Positions 25,583-32,999 of a stretch of 64,000 nt of DNA are shown here, piece after piece. Source of the DNA: Acidaminobacter sp964416305 (GTDB taxonomy: Bacteria; Bacillota; Clostridia; Peptostreptococcales; Acidaminobacteraceae); the NCBI GenBank assembly GCA_964416305.1, contig CAYQDM010000003.1, positions 62,001-126,000 on the forward strand, read 5' to 3'. Made by a program: the position numbers and the translations under genes. The notes below the pieces were generated by a model. The model did no database searches and had not been told where the DNA came from. It saw nothing but the letters and a program-made list of their open reading frames with translations. The stretch's first letter is position 1, and every line of letters starts with the position of its first letter.

Positions 25583-26527
25583 ATGCAGGATCAGCAAAAT
25601 GAAGTTTTCAGTTTTGAATTCGATGAGGCTCAGGACGAGCGCCTGGATCTTTATCTGAGCCGTATGACCGGCGCCACGTCCAGGACCTATCTTCAAAAAT
25701 TGATCAAAGAGGGCCATGTGACCGTCAATGGGAAAGTAGTTAATGTAAAAAAGGAAAAGCTCAAGACTGGTGATGTGATTACACTTGAGCTGCCTCCAGC
25801 CGAACCCCTTGAACTCGAGCCGGAAAATATTCCTCTGGACATAGTCTATGAAGATGACGCGCTTTTGATCGTTAATAAAGCCAGCGGGATGGTGGTTCAT
25901 CCTGCGCCGGGAAGCACTGCAGGCACCTTGGTGCATGCGCTTTTATACCACTGCAGCGGAAAACTGTCCGGAATCAATGGCGTTGCAAGACCGGGGATAG
26001 TCCACCGACTGGATAAGGATACCTCAGGCCTCATGATGGTCGCCAAGACAGATCTCGCTCATCATGCACTTGCTGAAGAGCTTAAGAATCAGAAGTCCGT
26101 CAGACGCTATCTGGCTCTTGTAATAGGCAATTTTCATCAGGATGAAGGCAGAATTGAGGCACCGGTTGGACGGGATCCCAAAAACCGCCTGAGAATGGCT
26201 GTCGTTGCCGGCGGGAAACCTGCCGTCACCCATTTCAAGGTCATTCAGAGATTCCGGCATTACACACTGGTGGAATGTCGGCTTGAAACCGGCAGGACCC
26301 ATCAGATCCGCGTTCATATGAAATCCATAGGGCATCCAATAGCGGGAGACCCTCTTTATGGCACCAAGACAACTCTGTTTCCTCTGGATGGCCAATTTCT
26401 GCACGCTAAGACCCTTGGCCTGACTCACCCGGTGACACATGAACTCATGACCTTCGATTCGGAGCTGCCAGAACGTTTTAAAGCAGCGCTGGAGAAGATT
26501 GAAAGGCGGGATCATTCTGGAATTTAA
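25583..26527 (+). CDS. rluD: RluD-family 23S rRNA pseudouridine synthase
   Basis: RluA/RluD-type pseudouridine synthase of 314 residues. The N-terminal S4 domain (about residues 15-75: RLDLYLSRMTGATSRTYLQKL) is followed by the catalytic domain with HRLDKDTSGL, where Asp is the nucleophile, and RTHQIRVHM. YlyB of B. subtilis is the positional equivalent. The frame is open upstream to 25436, but AAAGGAGGTGG before ATG 25583 decides the start. Its end overlaps pyrR by 29 bases. Confidence 0.92.
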   Translation: MQDQQNEVFSFEFDEAQDERLDLYLSRMTGATSRTYLQKLIKEGHVTVNGKVVNVKKEKLKTGDVITLELPPAEPLELEPENIPLDIVYEDDALLIVNKASGMVVHPAPGSTAGTLVHALLYHCSGKLSGINGVARPGIVHRLDKDTSGLMMVAKTDLAHHALAEELKNQKSVRRYLALVIGNFHQDEGRIEAPVGRDPKNRLRMAVVAGGKPAVTHFKVIQRFRHYTLVECRLETGRTHQIRVHMKSIGHPIAGDPLYGTKTTLFPLDGQFLHAKTLGLTHPVTHELMTFDSELPERFKAALEKIERRDHSGI

Positions 26528-27053
26528 AGCGAGTATTATGGATGCGCAGGCCATTTCACGCGCGGTCACGAGACTGTCGCATGAAATCATTGAGCGCAAC
26601 AAAGGTATTGAAGACGTTGTCATCATTGGCATAAGATCCAGAGGAGAGCCGCTGGCGAGACGGATTGCCGCTAAAATTGAAGCCATCGAGGGTACCACGG
26701 TTCAAACAGGCGCGCTGGATATCACTAAATACAGAGATGATCTGTCGTCTAAGGAGGTCAGCCAAGGCGTTGCAGAAAGTGATATCAATTTTGAAATCAC
26801 AGGACTCAACGTCGTACTGGTGGATGATGTCATTTATACAGGGCGCACAGTGCGCGCAGCGTTGGATGCCTTAATGGATTTTGGAAGGCCGAAAACTATT
26901 CAACTTGCTGTTCTGGTGGATCGTGGGCACAGAGAGCTGCCAATCAGGGCGGATTATGTCGGTAAAAACGTGCCGACCTCGAGTCGGGAAATCGTCAAGG
27001 TGAGATTGACGGAACAGGATGAAAAAGATGAAGTCAGTATTTATGAGCGCTGA
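26499..27053 (+). CDS. pyrR: PyrR, pyrimidine operon attenuator / uracil phosphoribosyltransferase
   Basis: RNA-binding regulator of pyr attenuation with uracil phosphoribosyltransferase activity. The PRPP-binding loop VVLVDDVIYTGRT is near residue 107, and FKASIMDAQAISRAVTRLSHEIIERNKG matches the PyrR N-terminus. The start is uncertain: TTG 26499 has GGAG four bases upstream and fits the family length, while ATG 26538 would remove conserved residues. rluD-pyrR order is typical of Gram-positive bacteria, but no pyr genes follow. A strong terminator comes next. Confidence 0.92.
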   Translation: MKGGIILEFKASIMDAQAISRAVTRLSHEIIERNKGIEDVVIIGIRSRGEPLARRIAAKIEAIEGTTVQTGALDITKYRDDLSSKEVSQGVAESDINFEITGLNVVLVDDVIYTGRTVRAALDALMDFGRPKTIQLAVLVDRGHRELPIRADYVGKNVPTSSREIVKVRLTEQDEKDEVSIYER

Positions 27054-27074
27054 TGCTTGAATCAACTCATGTAC

Positions 27075-27126
27075 AAAAGCATACGAGGAGGTTGGTGCGT
27101 CAGCACCTGCCTCCTCGTATGCTTTC
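27075..27126. terminator. Bidirectional terminator between convergent pyrR and rqcH
   Basis: AAAGCATACGAGGAGG (27076-27091) pairs perfectly with the right arm at 27110-27125. An inner GGTGC/GCACC stem sits around a GTCA loop. T-rich flanks on both strands allow use in both directions. Confidence 0.88.
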
Positions 27127-27144
27127 CTTTCTTGCAGCCGTACA

Positions 27145-28938
27145 TCAGACTTGAAGTCGTTTGACTACTGCTTCGTCCGGTGTGATGTAAAGCGTCTTGT
27201 TATGCACATAAATGACCATGCCTGGTTTTGCGCCTGACGGCTTTGACACGTGGCGGATCTCGGTGTAATCCACCGGGACTTGTCCGCTGAGGCGCGCCTT
27301 TGAATGCCATGCCGCCAGCATAGCTGCTTCGAAGAGAGTTTCCTCACCAACCGGCTTTCCCTGGGTGCGTATGACGACGTGTGACCCGGGGACAGACTTG
27401 GTATGGAACCATAAATCCTTATTGGAGGCAGTCTTTAAAGTCAATTCGTCATTTTGAACATTGTTTCGTCCGACAAGGATCTCAAAGCCTTCTGTGCTCT
27501 TATACTGCAGAGGCGCTGATTTTGGCCGCTTATCCTTCTTGCGGCCTTTGCTTTTCATGTAGCCTTCTTCAGAAAGCTCCATCCTTATGGCTTCGAGATT
27601 GGCGGCATCTGTGGATTGTTCAATCTGAAGGAGAACACTTTCAAGGTATTCCATTTCATTCTCGGTTTGCTCAAGTTGTGTCAGGATTTCTGTCTGGCCG
27701 TTTTTCAGCTTGGTGTATTTTCTAAAGCAGCGTTGGGCATTTTCTACAGGTGTCAATCGCACATCCAGAGGTATATGGAGTTCAGGTGCATCCTCTTCAA
27801 AAAAGTTTTCTACAACGGCTTCGTGATCACCCTTAGAAAGTCGGTACACGTTTGCGAGGATCAGCTCGCCAAATTGTCGTTGTCTCTCTGCGTCCTCTGC
27901 TTGCTGCAAGTCATTTTCCAAGTGGCTCTTCTTGTTGATCACGCGCTCCAGCCGGTTTTCCACCAGTTTTTTCATGGAGGCGGCCTTTTGCTCCAAACGG
28001 TCCTGAAGATCACGCTCTTCAAACATGCGGTTGACGCACAGCGAAGGCGCCATGACCGGGGATAAGAGCCCTGAAATTTCAAGTCTCAGAAGCGGTGCCG
28101 CTGTCAAGTCCAGTGGTCTTCCGGTTTCATCCAGAATAAGCCTCGTTTCAAGCGTCCCGGTTGCCAATAGTTGTCTGAGTCGCCTCAGTACGGCCTCTAC
28201 TGCATCTCGGGAAGCGGTGTCCAGATGGTCTGCAGGAAGCTCTGTGTCGACACCTGCCTCAAGACAGATCTGGTGGCAAAGTGCAGGTGAGAAGCCCTGA
28301 TAGGTACTTAGCAGCCATTGCTTTAGAGTAGAGACTGGTTTTGCGGAAATTCCGCCGGCGCTTTCAGTGTCGAGAGCGTCCTGTCCGCCTGAAATGGACA
28401 GCAGCGGCGGGTCTGTGACACGAATGTCCATTTTTCCACCCGGTGGCAGCTGATAAACTATGCCGGGATAAATTTGACGCACCCTGGATACTGCACTGGA
28501 GATGCGTTTTACAGCATCCACGACAATCAAAGAATCCGCCTGATAAAAAATCAAATTGGAATGCCGTCCCATGATTTCCGCGCAAAGAATGCGCTCCACC
28601 CGGTTGCCGAGCTCATCATAGGTATCGAAGACGAAGTCCAGAATTCGCTCCAGTCCACGCTGGCGAATGTCAATGAGCCTTGCGCCTGTTAAATGTTTCC
28701 GCAGCAGCATGCAGAACATGGGGGGCTGCTGTGGGTTTTCCGGTTTTGAATGAGTCAATGAAACATAAGGCATTGAAGCAGAGGCCGTGAGCTTGAGCCG
28801 ATGGTTGCTTCGATCACTCCGGATTCCCAGAATTAAGGTGTCGCTTTCAGGCTGATAAATCTTGTCGACTCGTCCGCCAATTAATTTTTCTTGCAGCTCT
28901 GCGGCCAGTGCCGCCATAAAAATGCCATCATAGGCCAT
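27145..28938 (-). CDS. rqcH: RqcH (Rqc2/NFACT family), ribosome quality control factor
   Basis: Binds stalled 50S-peptidyl-tRNA complexes and directs C-terminal alanine tailing of the nascent chain. It begins MAYDGIFMAALAAEL, the classic NFACT-N start. A coiled-coil middle (about residues 290-440) and the C-terminal NFACT-R domain follow (DLWFHTKSVPGSHVVI, HVSKPSGAKPGMVIYV). 597 residues is normal for FbpA/RqcH proteins. A CGGGAGGGA site precedes ATG 28938. The frame extends 15 codons upstream without support. It is the only minus-strand gene in this half of the window and has its own promoter. Confidence 0.93.
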   Translation of the reverse strand: MAYDGIFMAALAAELQEKLIGGRVDKIYQPESDTLILGIRSDRSNHRLKLTASASMPYVSLTHSKPENPQQPPMFCMLLRKHLTGARLIDIRQRGLERILDFVFDTYDELGNRVERILCAEIMGRHSNLIFYQADSLIVVDAVKRISSAVSRVRQIYPGIVYQLPPGGKMDIRVTDPPLLSISGGQDALDTESAGGISAKPVSTLKQWLLSTYQGFSPALCHQICLEAGVDTELPADHLDTASRDAVEAVLRRLRQLLATGTLETRLILDETGRPLDLTAAPLLRLEISGLLSPVMAPSLCVNRMFEERDLQDRLEQKAASMKKLVENRLERVINKKSHLENDLQQAEDAERQRQFGELILANVYRLSKGDHEAVVENFFEEDAPELHIPLDVRLTPVENAQRCFRKYTKLKNGQTEILTQLEQTENEMEYLESVLLQIEQSTDAANLEAIRMELSEEGYMKSKGRKKDKRPKSAPLQYKSTEGFEILVGRNNVQNDELTLKTASNKDLWFHTKSVPGSHVVIRTQGKPVGEETLFEAAMLAAWHSKARLSGQVPVDYTEIRHVSKPSGAKPGMVIYVHNKTLYITPDEAVVKRLQV

Positions 28939-28962
28939 GGAGATCCCTCCCGAAATACAATA

Positions 28963-28991
28963 AGTATAGCACGCACACCGCAAATTATAAA
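28963..28991 (-). promoter_or_regulatory. Promoter of rqcH
   Basis: On the minus strand, TTTATA, 17 bases, TGcTATACT (extended -10). It is 25 bases from the ATG. It lies back to back with a dapF promoter. Confidence 0.55.
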
Positions 28992-29009
28992 GAAATCGGG
29001 CCCGGTCTA

Positions 29010-29018
29010 TGTTAGAAT
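29010..29018 (+). promoter_or_regulatory. Extended -10 promoter for dapF
   Basis: TGtTAGAAT at 29010-29018 lies about 36 bases before the TTG of dapF. No good -35 box was seen, as can occur with extended -10 promoters. Confidence 0.45.
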
Positions 29019-29054
29019 AAATAAGGAACTGCTTTTCAGAAGGAGGCTGTTATT

Positions 29055-29897
29055 TTGAAATGGACTAAATGGCACGGCGCCGGCAACGATTTTCTGATTG
29101 GCGACTGGTCTGAAAACTATACAGAAACCCAGTGGCAAGCCTTAATCGCCAAAATTTCGCACCGTCATTTCGGTGTAGGCGCAGACGGGGTCATGCTGGT
29201 GGCACCCGCCGAAGATAAAAACTGCGCTGCCAGAATGATTTACTATAATTCTGACGGTTCCAGAGCTGCCATGTGCGGCAATGGGATCCGCTGCTTTTCA
29301 GCACATCTCCACAGAACGGGCAGAGCCAGTGAAGGTCTTTTCACGGTTTTGACGGATGACGGTCCTAAAGAAGTGGCACTGAGTGTTGTTGATGAAGGCT
29401 ATCAAGTCAAAATTTCAATGGGTGCGGCAATATTCGCAGCAGATCAGATTCCCGTCATTTCTGAAAAAGGATATATGTTGGACGAGGACATTGATGTGCT
29501 CGGTAAAACTTTCAAAGTGACAGCCCTAAAAGTTGGTGTGCCTCACTTGGTCGTCGAGATGGACGATCTCGACGAAACTGAGATTCGGCACTTTGGGCCT
29601 GCACTCGAAAAACATCCGGCCTTTCCGCAAAAAATAAACGTCAATTTTGTCAGACAGCTTAGCGACACTGATCTTGAAGTTGTGACCTGGGAACGCGGCG
29701 CCGGACTGACTATGGCCTGCGGCACAGGCGCTTGCGCCTCTTTTTACGCTCTGTGTCACGCTGGAAGATTAAAGCGAAGTGCCCATGTGAAGGTGCCGGG
29801 CGGCACACTGGAAATTTCTGCAGATGAACGGGAAGAGATCTTTATGACGGGGCCCGCAGTTGCCGTCGCAGAGGTTGAAACCCTGGTGACGTTTTAA
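29055..29897 (+). CDS. dapF: DapF, diaminopimelate epimerase
   Basis: Converts LL- to meso-diaminopimelate for lysine and peptidoglycan synthesis without a cofactor, using two cysteines. Both are visible: C74 in NSDGSRAAMCGNGIRC and C222 in MACGTGACAS. It starts at TTG (WHGAGNDF follows, as in the family) after AGGAGG and has the normal length of 280 residues. The enzyme fits the meso-DAP type of MurE in the first part of the window. Confidence 0.96.
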   Translation: MKWTKWHGAGNDFLIGDWSENYTETQWQALIAKISHRHFGVGADGVMLVAPAEDKNCAARMIYYNSDGSRAAMCGNGIRCFSAHLHRTGRASEGLFTVLTDDGPKEVALSVVDEGYQVKISMGAAIFAADQIPVISEKGYMLDEDIDVLGKTFKVTALKVGVPHLVVEMDDLDETEIRHFGPALEKHPAFPQKINVNFVRQLSDTDLEVVTWERGAGLTMACGTGACASFYALCHAGRLKRSAHVKVPGGTLEISADEREEIFMTGPAVAVAEVETLVTF

Positions 29898-29924
29898 ATT
29901 ATTAGAGAAGGCAGGAGACGGACT

Positions 29925-30809
29925 ATGACCTATTCAATGACAGGATACGGCCGCGGCGAGGCAAGCAGTGACAGAATTAAGATCGTAGTTGAAATAAAAT
30001 CAGTCAATCATAGATATTCTGAAATTGTCGCGAAAATGCCAAAGAAAATGAATCCCTTTGAAGAACGCGTCAAATCTATGATCAAGGATCAGGTTCAACG
30101 TGGCAGAATAGAACTTTATGTCAATTACGAAGAGCAGGTTGGTGCGGATTATTCCATATTGCCGAATGATGCTGTTCTGGATCAGTATTACGCCGCGCTT
30201 AAACACCTGAAAGATCGTTATGCACTAAGAGATGATGTGACACTGTCCTTGATGTCCAGACATCCTGAAGCGTTTAGAGTCGAGTATGTGGAAGTGGATG
30301 GGGAGGCCATCTGGTCTGTCCTTGAAAAAGCCACTGCTGCAGCTATTGCTCAAATGGTAGAAATGAGGAAATCTGAAGGCGCGAAGCTGGTTGTGGACAT
30401 TCTGGAAAGAATTGGCCAAATGAAATCCAGACTCGAAAAAATAGAAAGTCAGTCACCTCAGATTGTCGAAGCTTATCGCCAAAAAATGAGAGATCGGCTT
30501 ACTGATCTGCTCGGAGATATGGGAATTCAGATTGATGAGGCAAGAATCGCCCATGAAATCGCCATTTTTGCAGATAAAACCAATGTGACTGAAGAGATCG
30601 TCAGATTGAAATCTCATTTTGATCAAATTGCTGATATTATAGACCTAGGTGGCGCTGCCGGCAGGAAACTCGATTTTCTCGTACAGGAGATGAATCGGGA
30701 GGTCAACACCATCGGCTCAAAATCTCCTGATTTTGAGATCAGCAATGACGTCATTGAGTTAAAAAGTGAGCTTGAGAAAATCAGAGAACAGATCCAGAAT
30801 ATTGAATAG
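29925..30809 (+). CDS. YicC/YloC family endoribonuclease
   Basis: 294 residues, beginning MTYSMTGYGRGEAS, the family hallmark. The C-terminal DUF1732 part includes EEIVRLKSHFDQI and GRKLDFLVQEMNREVNTIGSK. E. coli YicC is reported to be a metal-dependent endoribonuclease. It heads the yicC-gmk-rpoZ-coaBC-priA run seen in Bacillota. remA, often found between yicC and gmk, is missing; the gap is only 42 bases. Confidence 0.93.
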   Translation: MTYSMTGYGRGEASSDRIKIVVEIKSVNHRYSEIVAKMPKKMNPFEERVKSMIKDQVQRGRIELYVNYEEQVGADYSILPNDAVLDQYYAALKHLKDRYALRDDVTLSLMSRHPEAFRVEYVEVDGEAIWSVLEKATAAAIAQMVEMRKSEGAKLVVDILERIGQMKSRLEKIESQSPQIVEAYRQKMRDRLTDLLGDMGIQIDEARIAHEIAIFADKTNVTEEIVRLKSHFDQIADIIDLGGAAGRKLDFLVQEMNREVNTIGSKSPDFEISNDVIELKSELEKIREQIQNIE

Positions 30810-30851
30810 CTTGCTGATTTAGAATCGATCTGAAGGGGAGTCGCGTAAAAA

Positions 30852-31475
30852 ATGAAAAGAAAAGGTTTGCTCTTGGTTGTTTCCGGCCCGTCCGGCGTCG
30901 GAAAGGGAACCATCTGCAAGGCATTGATGAAGCTTCGCGAGGATATTAAGCTATCCATTTCCATGACGACGAGGGCGCCCAGAATGGGTGAAGAGGAAGG
31001 CGTCAATTACTTTTTTACTGACAGGGACGCTTTTATAAGATTGATTCAGCAGGGTGAACTGCTTGAATATGCCAAAGTCTACGACAATTATTACGGTACG
31101 CCTAAAGCTTTTGTTATGGAACAGCTGGAGAAAGGCGTGGATGTGCTGCTTGAAATTGACATTCAGGGCGCCTTGAAGGTTAAGGAGAAGTATCCGGAAG
31201 GCGTATTTGTCTTCATTTTGCCGCCGACTATGGATGAACTGAGAAACCGGATCGTCGGCCGCGGGACAGAAAGTGCGGAAGCCATTGACAAGCGATTCAC
31301 CGCCGCCTACAATGAGATAGACTTAATGGAAAACTACAATTACTTTATTTTCAATGACCGTGTGGATCTCGCCACAGCGCGGTTGATCTCGATCATTGAA
31401 GCTGAACGCCTCAGAATCAGGCCTCAGTCTGTGAAAGAACTGATTCGTGAAATCAAGGAGGAATCGAAGTGTTAA
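30852..31475 (+). CDS. gmk: Gmk, guanylate kinase
   Basis: Phosphorylates GMP to GDP using ATP. The P-loop SGPSGVGKGT is at residues 10-19, followed by the GMP-binding STMTTRAPRMGEEEG region and GTPKAFV, and the LLEIDIQGAL segment. 207 residues is normal. Its end overlaps the start of rpoZ by 7 bases, so the two are probably translationally coupled. Confidence 0.96.
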   Translation: MKRKGLLLVVSGPSGVGKGTICKALMKLREDIKLSISMTTRAPRMGEEEGVNYFFTDRDAFIRLIQQGELLEYAKVYDNYYGTPKAFVMEQLEKGVDVLLEIDIQGALKVKEKYPEGVFVFILPPTMDELRNRIVGRGTESAEAIDKRFTAAYNEIDLMENYNYFIFNDRVDLATARLISIIEAERLRIRPQSVKELIREIKEESKC

Positions 31476-31675
31476 AACCACCCATTAATGAACTTATCGA
31501 TATCGCAGGCAGCCGTTATGCACTGGTAGTACTGACTTCAAGACGCGCTCGCCAGATTATCGACGGCGCAGAAGTTAAAATTGATGACAAATCCATCAAA
31601 AAGCCTATGAGCATTGCAACCCAGGAGCTTTATGAGCACAAGCTCGAAATCATTGATTTCGACAAAGAGGATTAA
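31469..31675 (+). CDS. rpoZ: RpoZ, RNA polymerase omega subunit
   Basis: 68-residue subunit that helps assemble and stabilise RNA polymerase. Conserved segments are visible: PPINELIDIAGSRYALVVLTSRRARQI and KPMSIATQELYEHKLEI. GTG start after AAGGAGG, overlapping gmk. coaBC begins 5 bases after the stop. Confidence 0.93.
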   Translation: MLKPPINELIDIAGSRYALVVLTSRRARQIIDGAEVKIDDKSIKKPMSIATQELYEHKLEIIDFDKED

Positions 31676-31679
31676 GCTG

Positions 31680-32921
31680 ATGAGTGGCGTGTTGACGGGC
31701 AAGAACATTGTCTTGGGCGTCACAGGCGGGATTGCTGCCTACAAGTCAGCGGATCTGGTAAGCAGATTAAAGAAGCTGGATGCCAATGTTTATGTGGTGA
31801 TGACAGCGCATGCGAAGGCTTTTGTATCGCCTCTCACTTTTCAATCTTTGTCCCAGAATTATGTGGTGGAGGACATGTTTGAAGCCCCTCGAACCTGGGA
31901 TGTCGAGCATATTGCACTGGCAAAACTTGCAGACCTCTATGTTGTCGCGCCGGCAACGGCGAACATTCTGGCCAAGATGGCGGCCGGAATCGCAGATGAT
32001 TTTTTAACGACGACGATTTTGGCGACACAGGCACCCATTCTTGTTGCGCCTGCCATGAACACTCAAATGTATCTGAGTCCGGTGACACAGCGAAACATGC
32101 AGATGCTCCAGGATTTGGGCGTTGGTTTTGTCGCACCTGGCAGCGGACGGCTTGCATGCGGGGATGAAGGTGTTGGCAAGATGGCTGAACCGCAGCAGAT
32201 AGTAGACGAAATTATCAAGCTGCTCACTAAAAAATCTGCAGAGGCGCTGCCACGGCTTCTGGAAGGCAAGCGTGTACTGATCACGGCAGGTCCGACCCGT
32301 GAGGCTTTGGATCCAGTGCGTTATCTGACCAATCACTCTACCGGTAAAATGGGTTATGCTATTGCGGAAGCCGCTGCAGCCATGGGCGCGGAGACGAAAC
32401 TTGTTTCCGGTCCGGTTGAGTTGTCTGCACCGGAAGGCGTTCAGCGTATTAGCGTCGAATCCGCCCGGGACATGTTAGAGGCTGTCATGAGCGACCTCAA
32501 CTATGACATCATCATTATGACGGCAGCAGTTGCAGATTACCGTCCAAAGACAGAACAAACCCAGAAAATTAAAAAGGTGGAGGGTGATTTGACGCTGGAG
32601 TTGACGCGAAATCCCGACATCCTTTTTGAGGTGGGCAAGGTCAAGGCACATCAAGTCCTAATTGGCTTTGCTGCAGAAACAGAGCACGTCTTAGAGCATG
32701 CCGCTGCAAAGCTTAGAAAAAAGAACCTCGACATGATCGTAGCGAATGATGTAACCGTGAAAGGCGCTGGTTTTGGAAGCGACACAAACGTCGTGACGTT
32801 TATTACGTCTGACGGCGAACAGACCGCATTTGATCAAATGGAGAAATCTGAAGTGGCAAAGGCCATATTGAAAAGGGCGGCAGCCTTATTGCCAGCTTCG
32901 GATCCGGTCGAGACCAGATAA
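31680..32921 (+). CDS. coaBC: CoaBC, bifunctional phosphopantothenoylcysteine decarboxylase / synthetase
   Basis: Two steps of coenzyme A synthesis. The N-terminal flavin-dependent CoaC domain (about residues 1-190) has LGVTGGIAAYKSADL, the catalytic His in VEHIALAK, APAMNTQMY and the Cys flap GRLACGDEG. The C-terminal CoaB domain has ITAGPTREALDPVRYLTN, AAVADYRP and KKKNLD-type residues. ATG 31680 follows GAGG in the rpoZ end. The frame is open 22 codons upstream inside rpoZ. CoaD, a later step, is also in the window. Confidence 0.95.
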   Translation: MSGVLTGKNIVLGVTGGIAAYKSADLVSRLKKLDANVYVVMTAHAKAFVSPLTFQSLSQNYVVEDMFEAPRTWDVEHIALAKLADLYVVAPATANILAKMAAGIADDFLTTTILATQAPILVAPAMNTQMYLSPVTQRNMQMLQDLGVGFVAPGSGRLACGDEGVGKMAEPQQIVDEIIKLLTKKSAEALPRLLEGKRVLITAGPTREALDPVRYLTNHSTGKMGYAIAEAAAAMGAETKLVSGPVELSAPEGVQRISVESARDMLEAVMSDLNYDIIIMTAAVADYRPKTEQTQKIKKVEGDLTLELTRNPDILFEVGKVKAHQVLIGFAAETEHVLEHAAAKLRKKNLDMIVANDVTVKGAGFGSDTNVVTFITSDGEQTAFDQMEKSEVAKAILKRAAALLPASDPVETR

Positions 32922-32947
32922 AGTAAGGTAACCCAATAAACCATCCG

Positions 32948-32975
32948 GGGGTAGAGGCATCTACTCCTGTTTCTT
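32948..32975 (+). terminator. Possible terminator between coaBC and priA
   Basis: GGGGTAGA (32948-32955), GGCA loop, TCTACTCC (32960-32967) with one G-U pair, then TGTTTCTTTA. The T run is interrupted, so partial read-through into priA is likely. Confidence 0.5.
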
Positions 32976-32999
32976 TATGATGCTGTGGAGGTGTATCAG

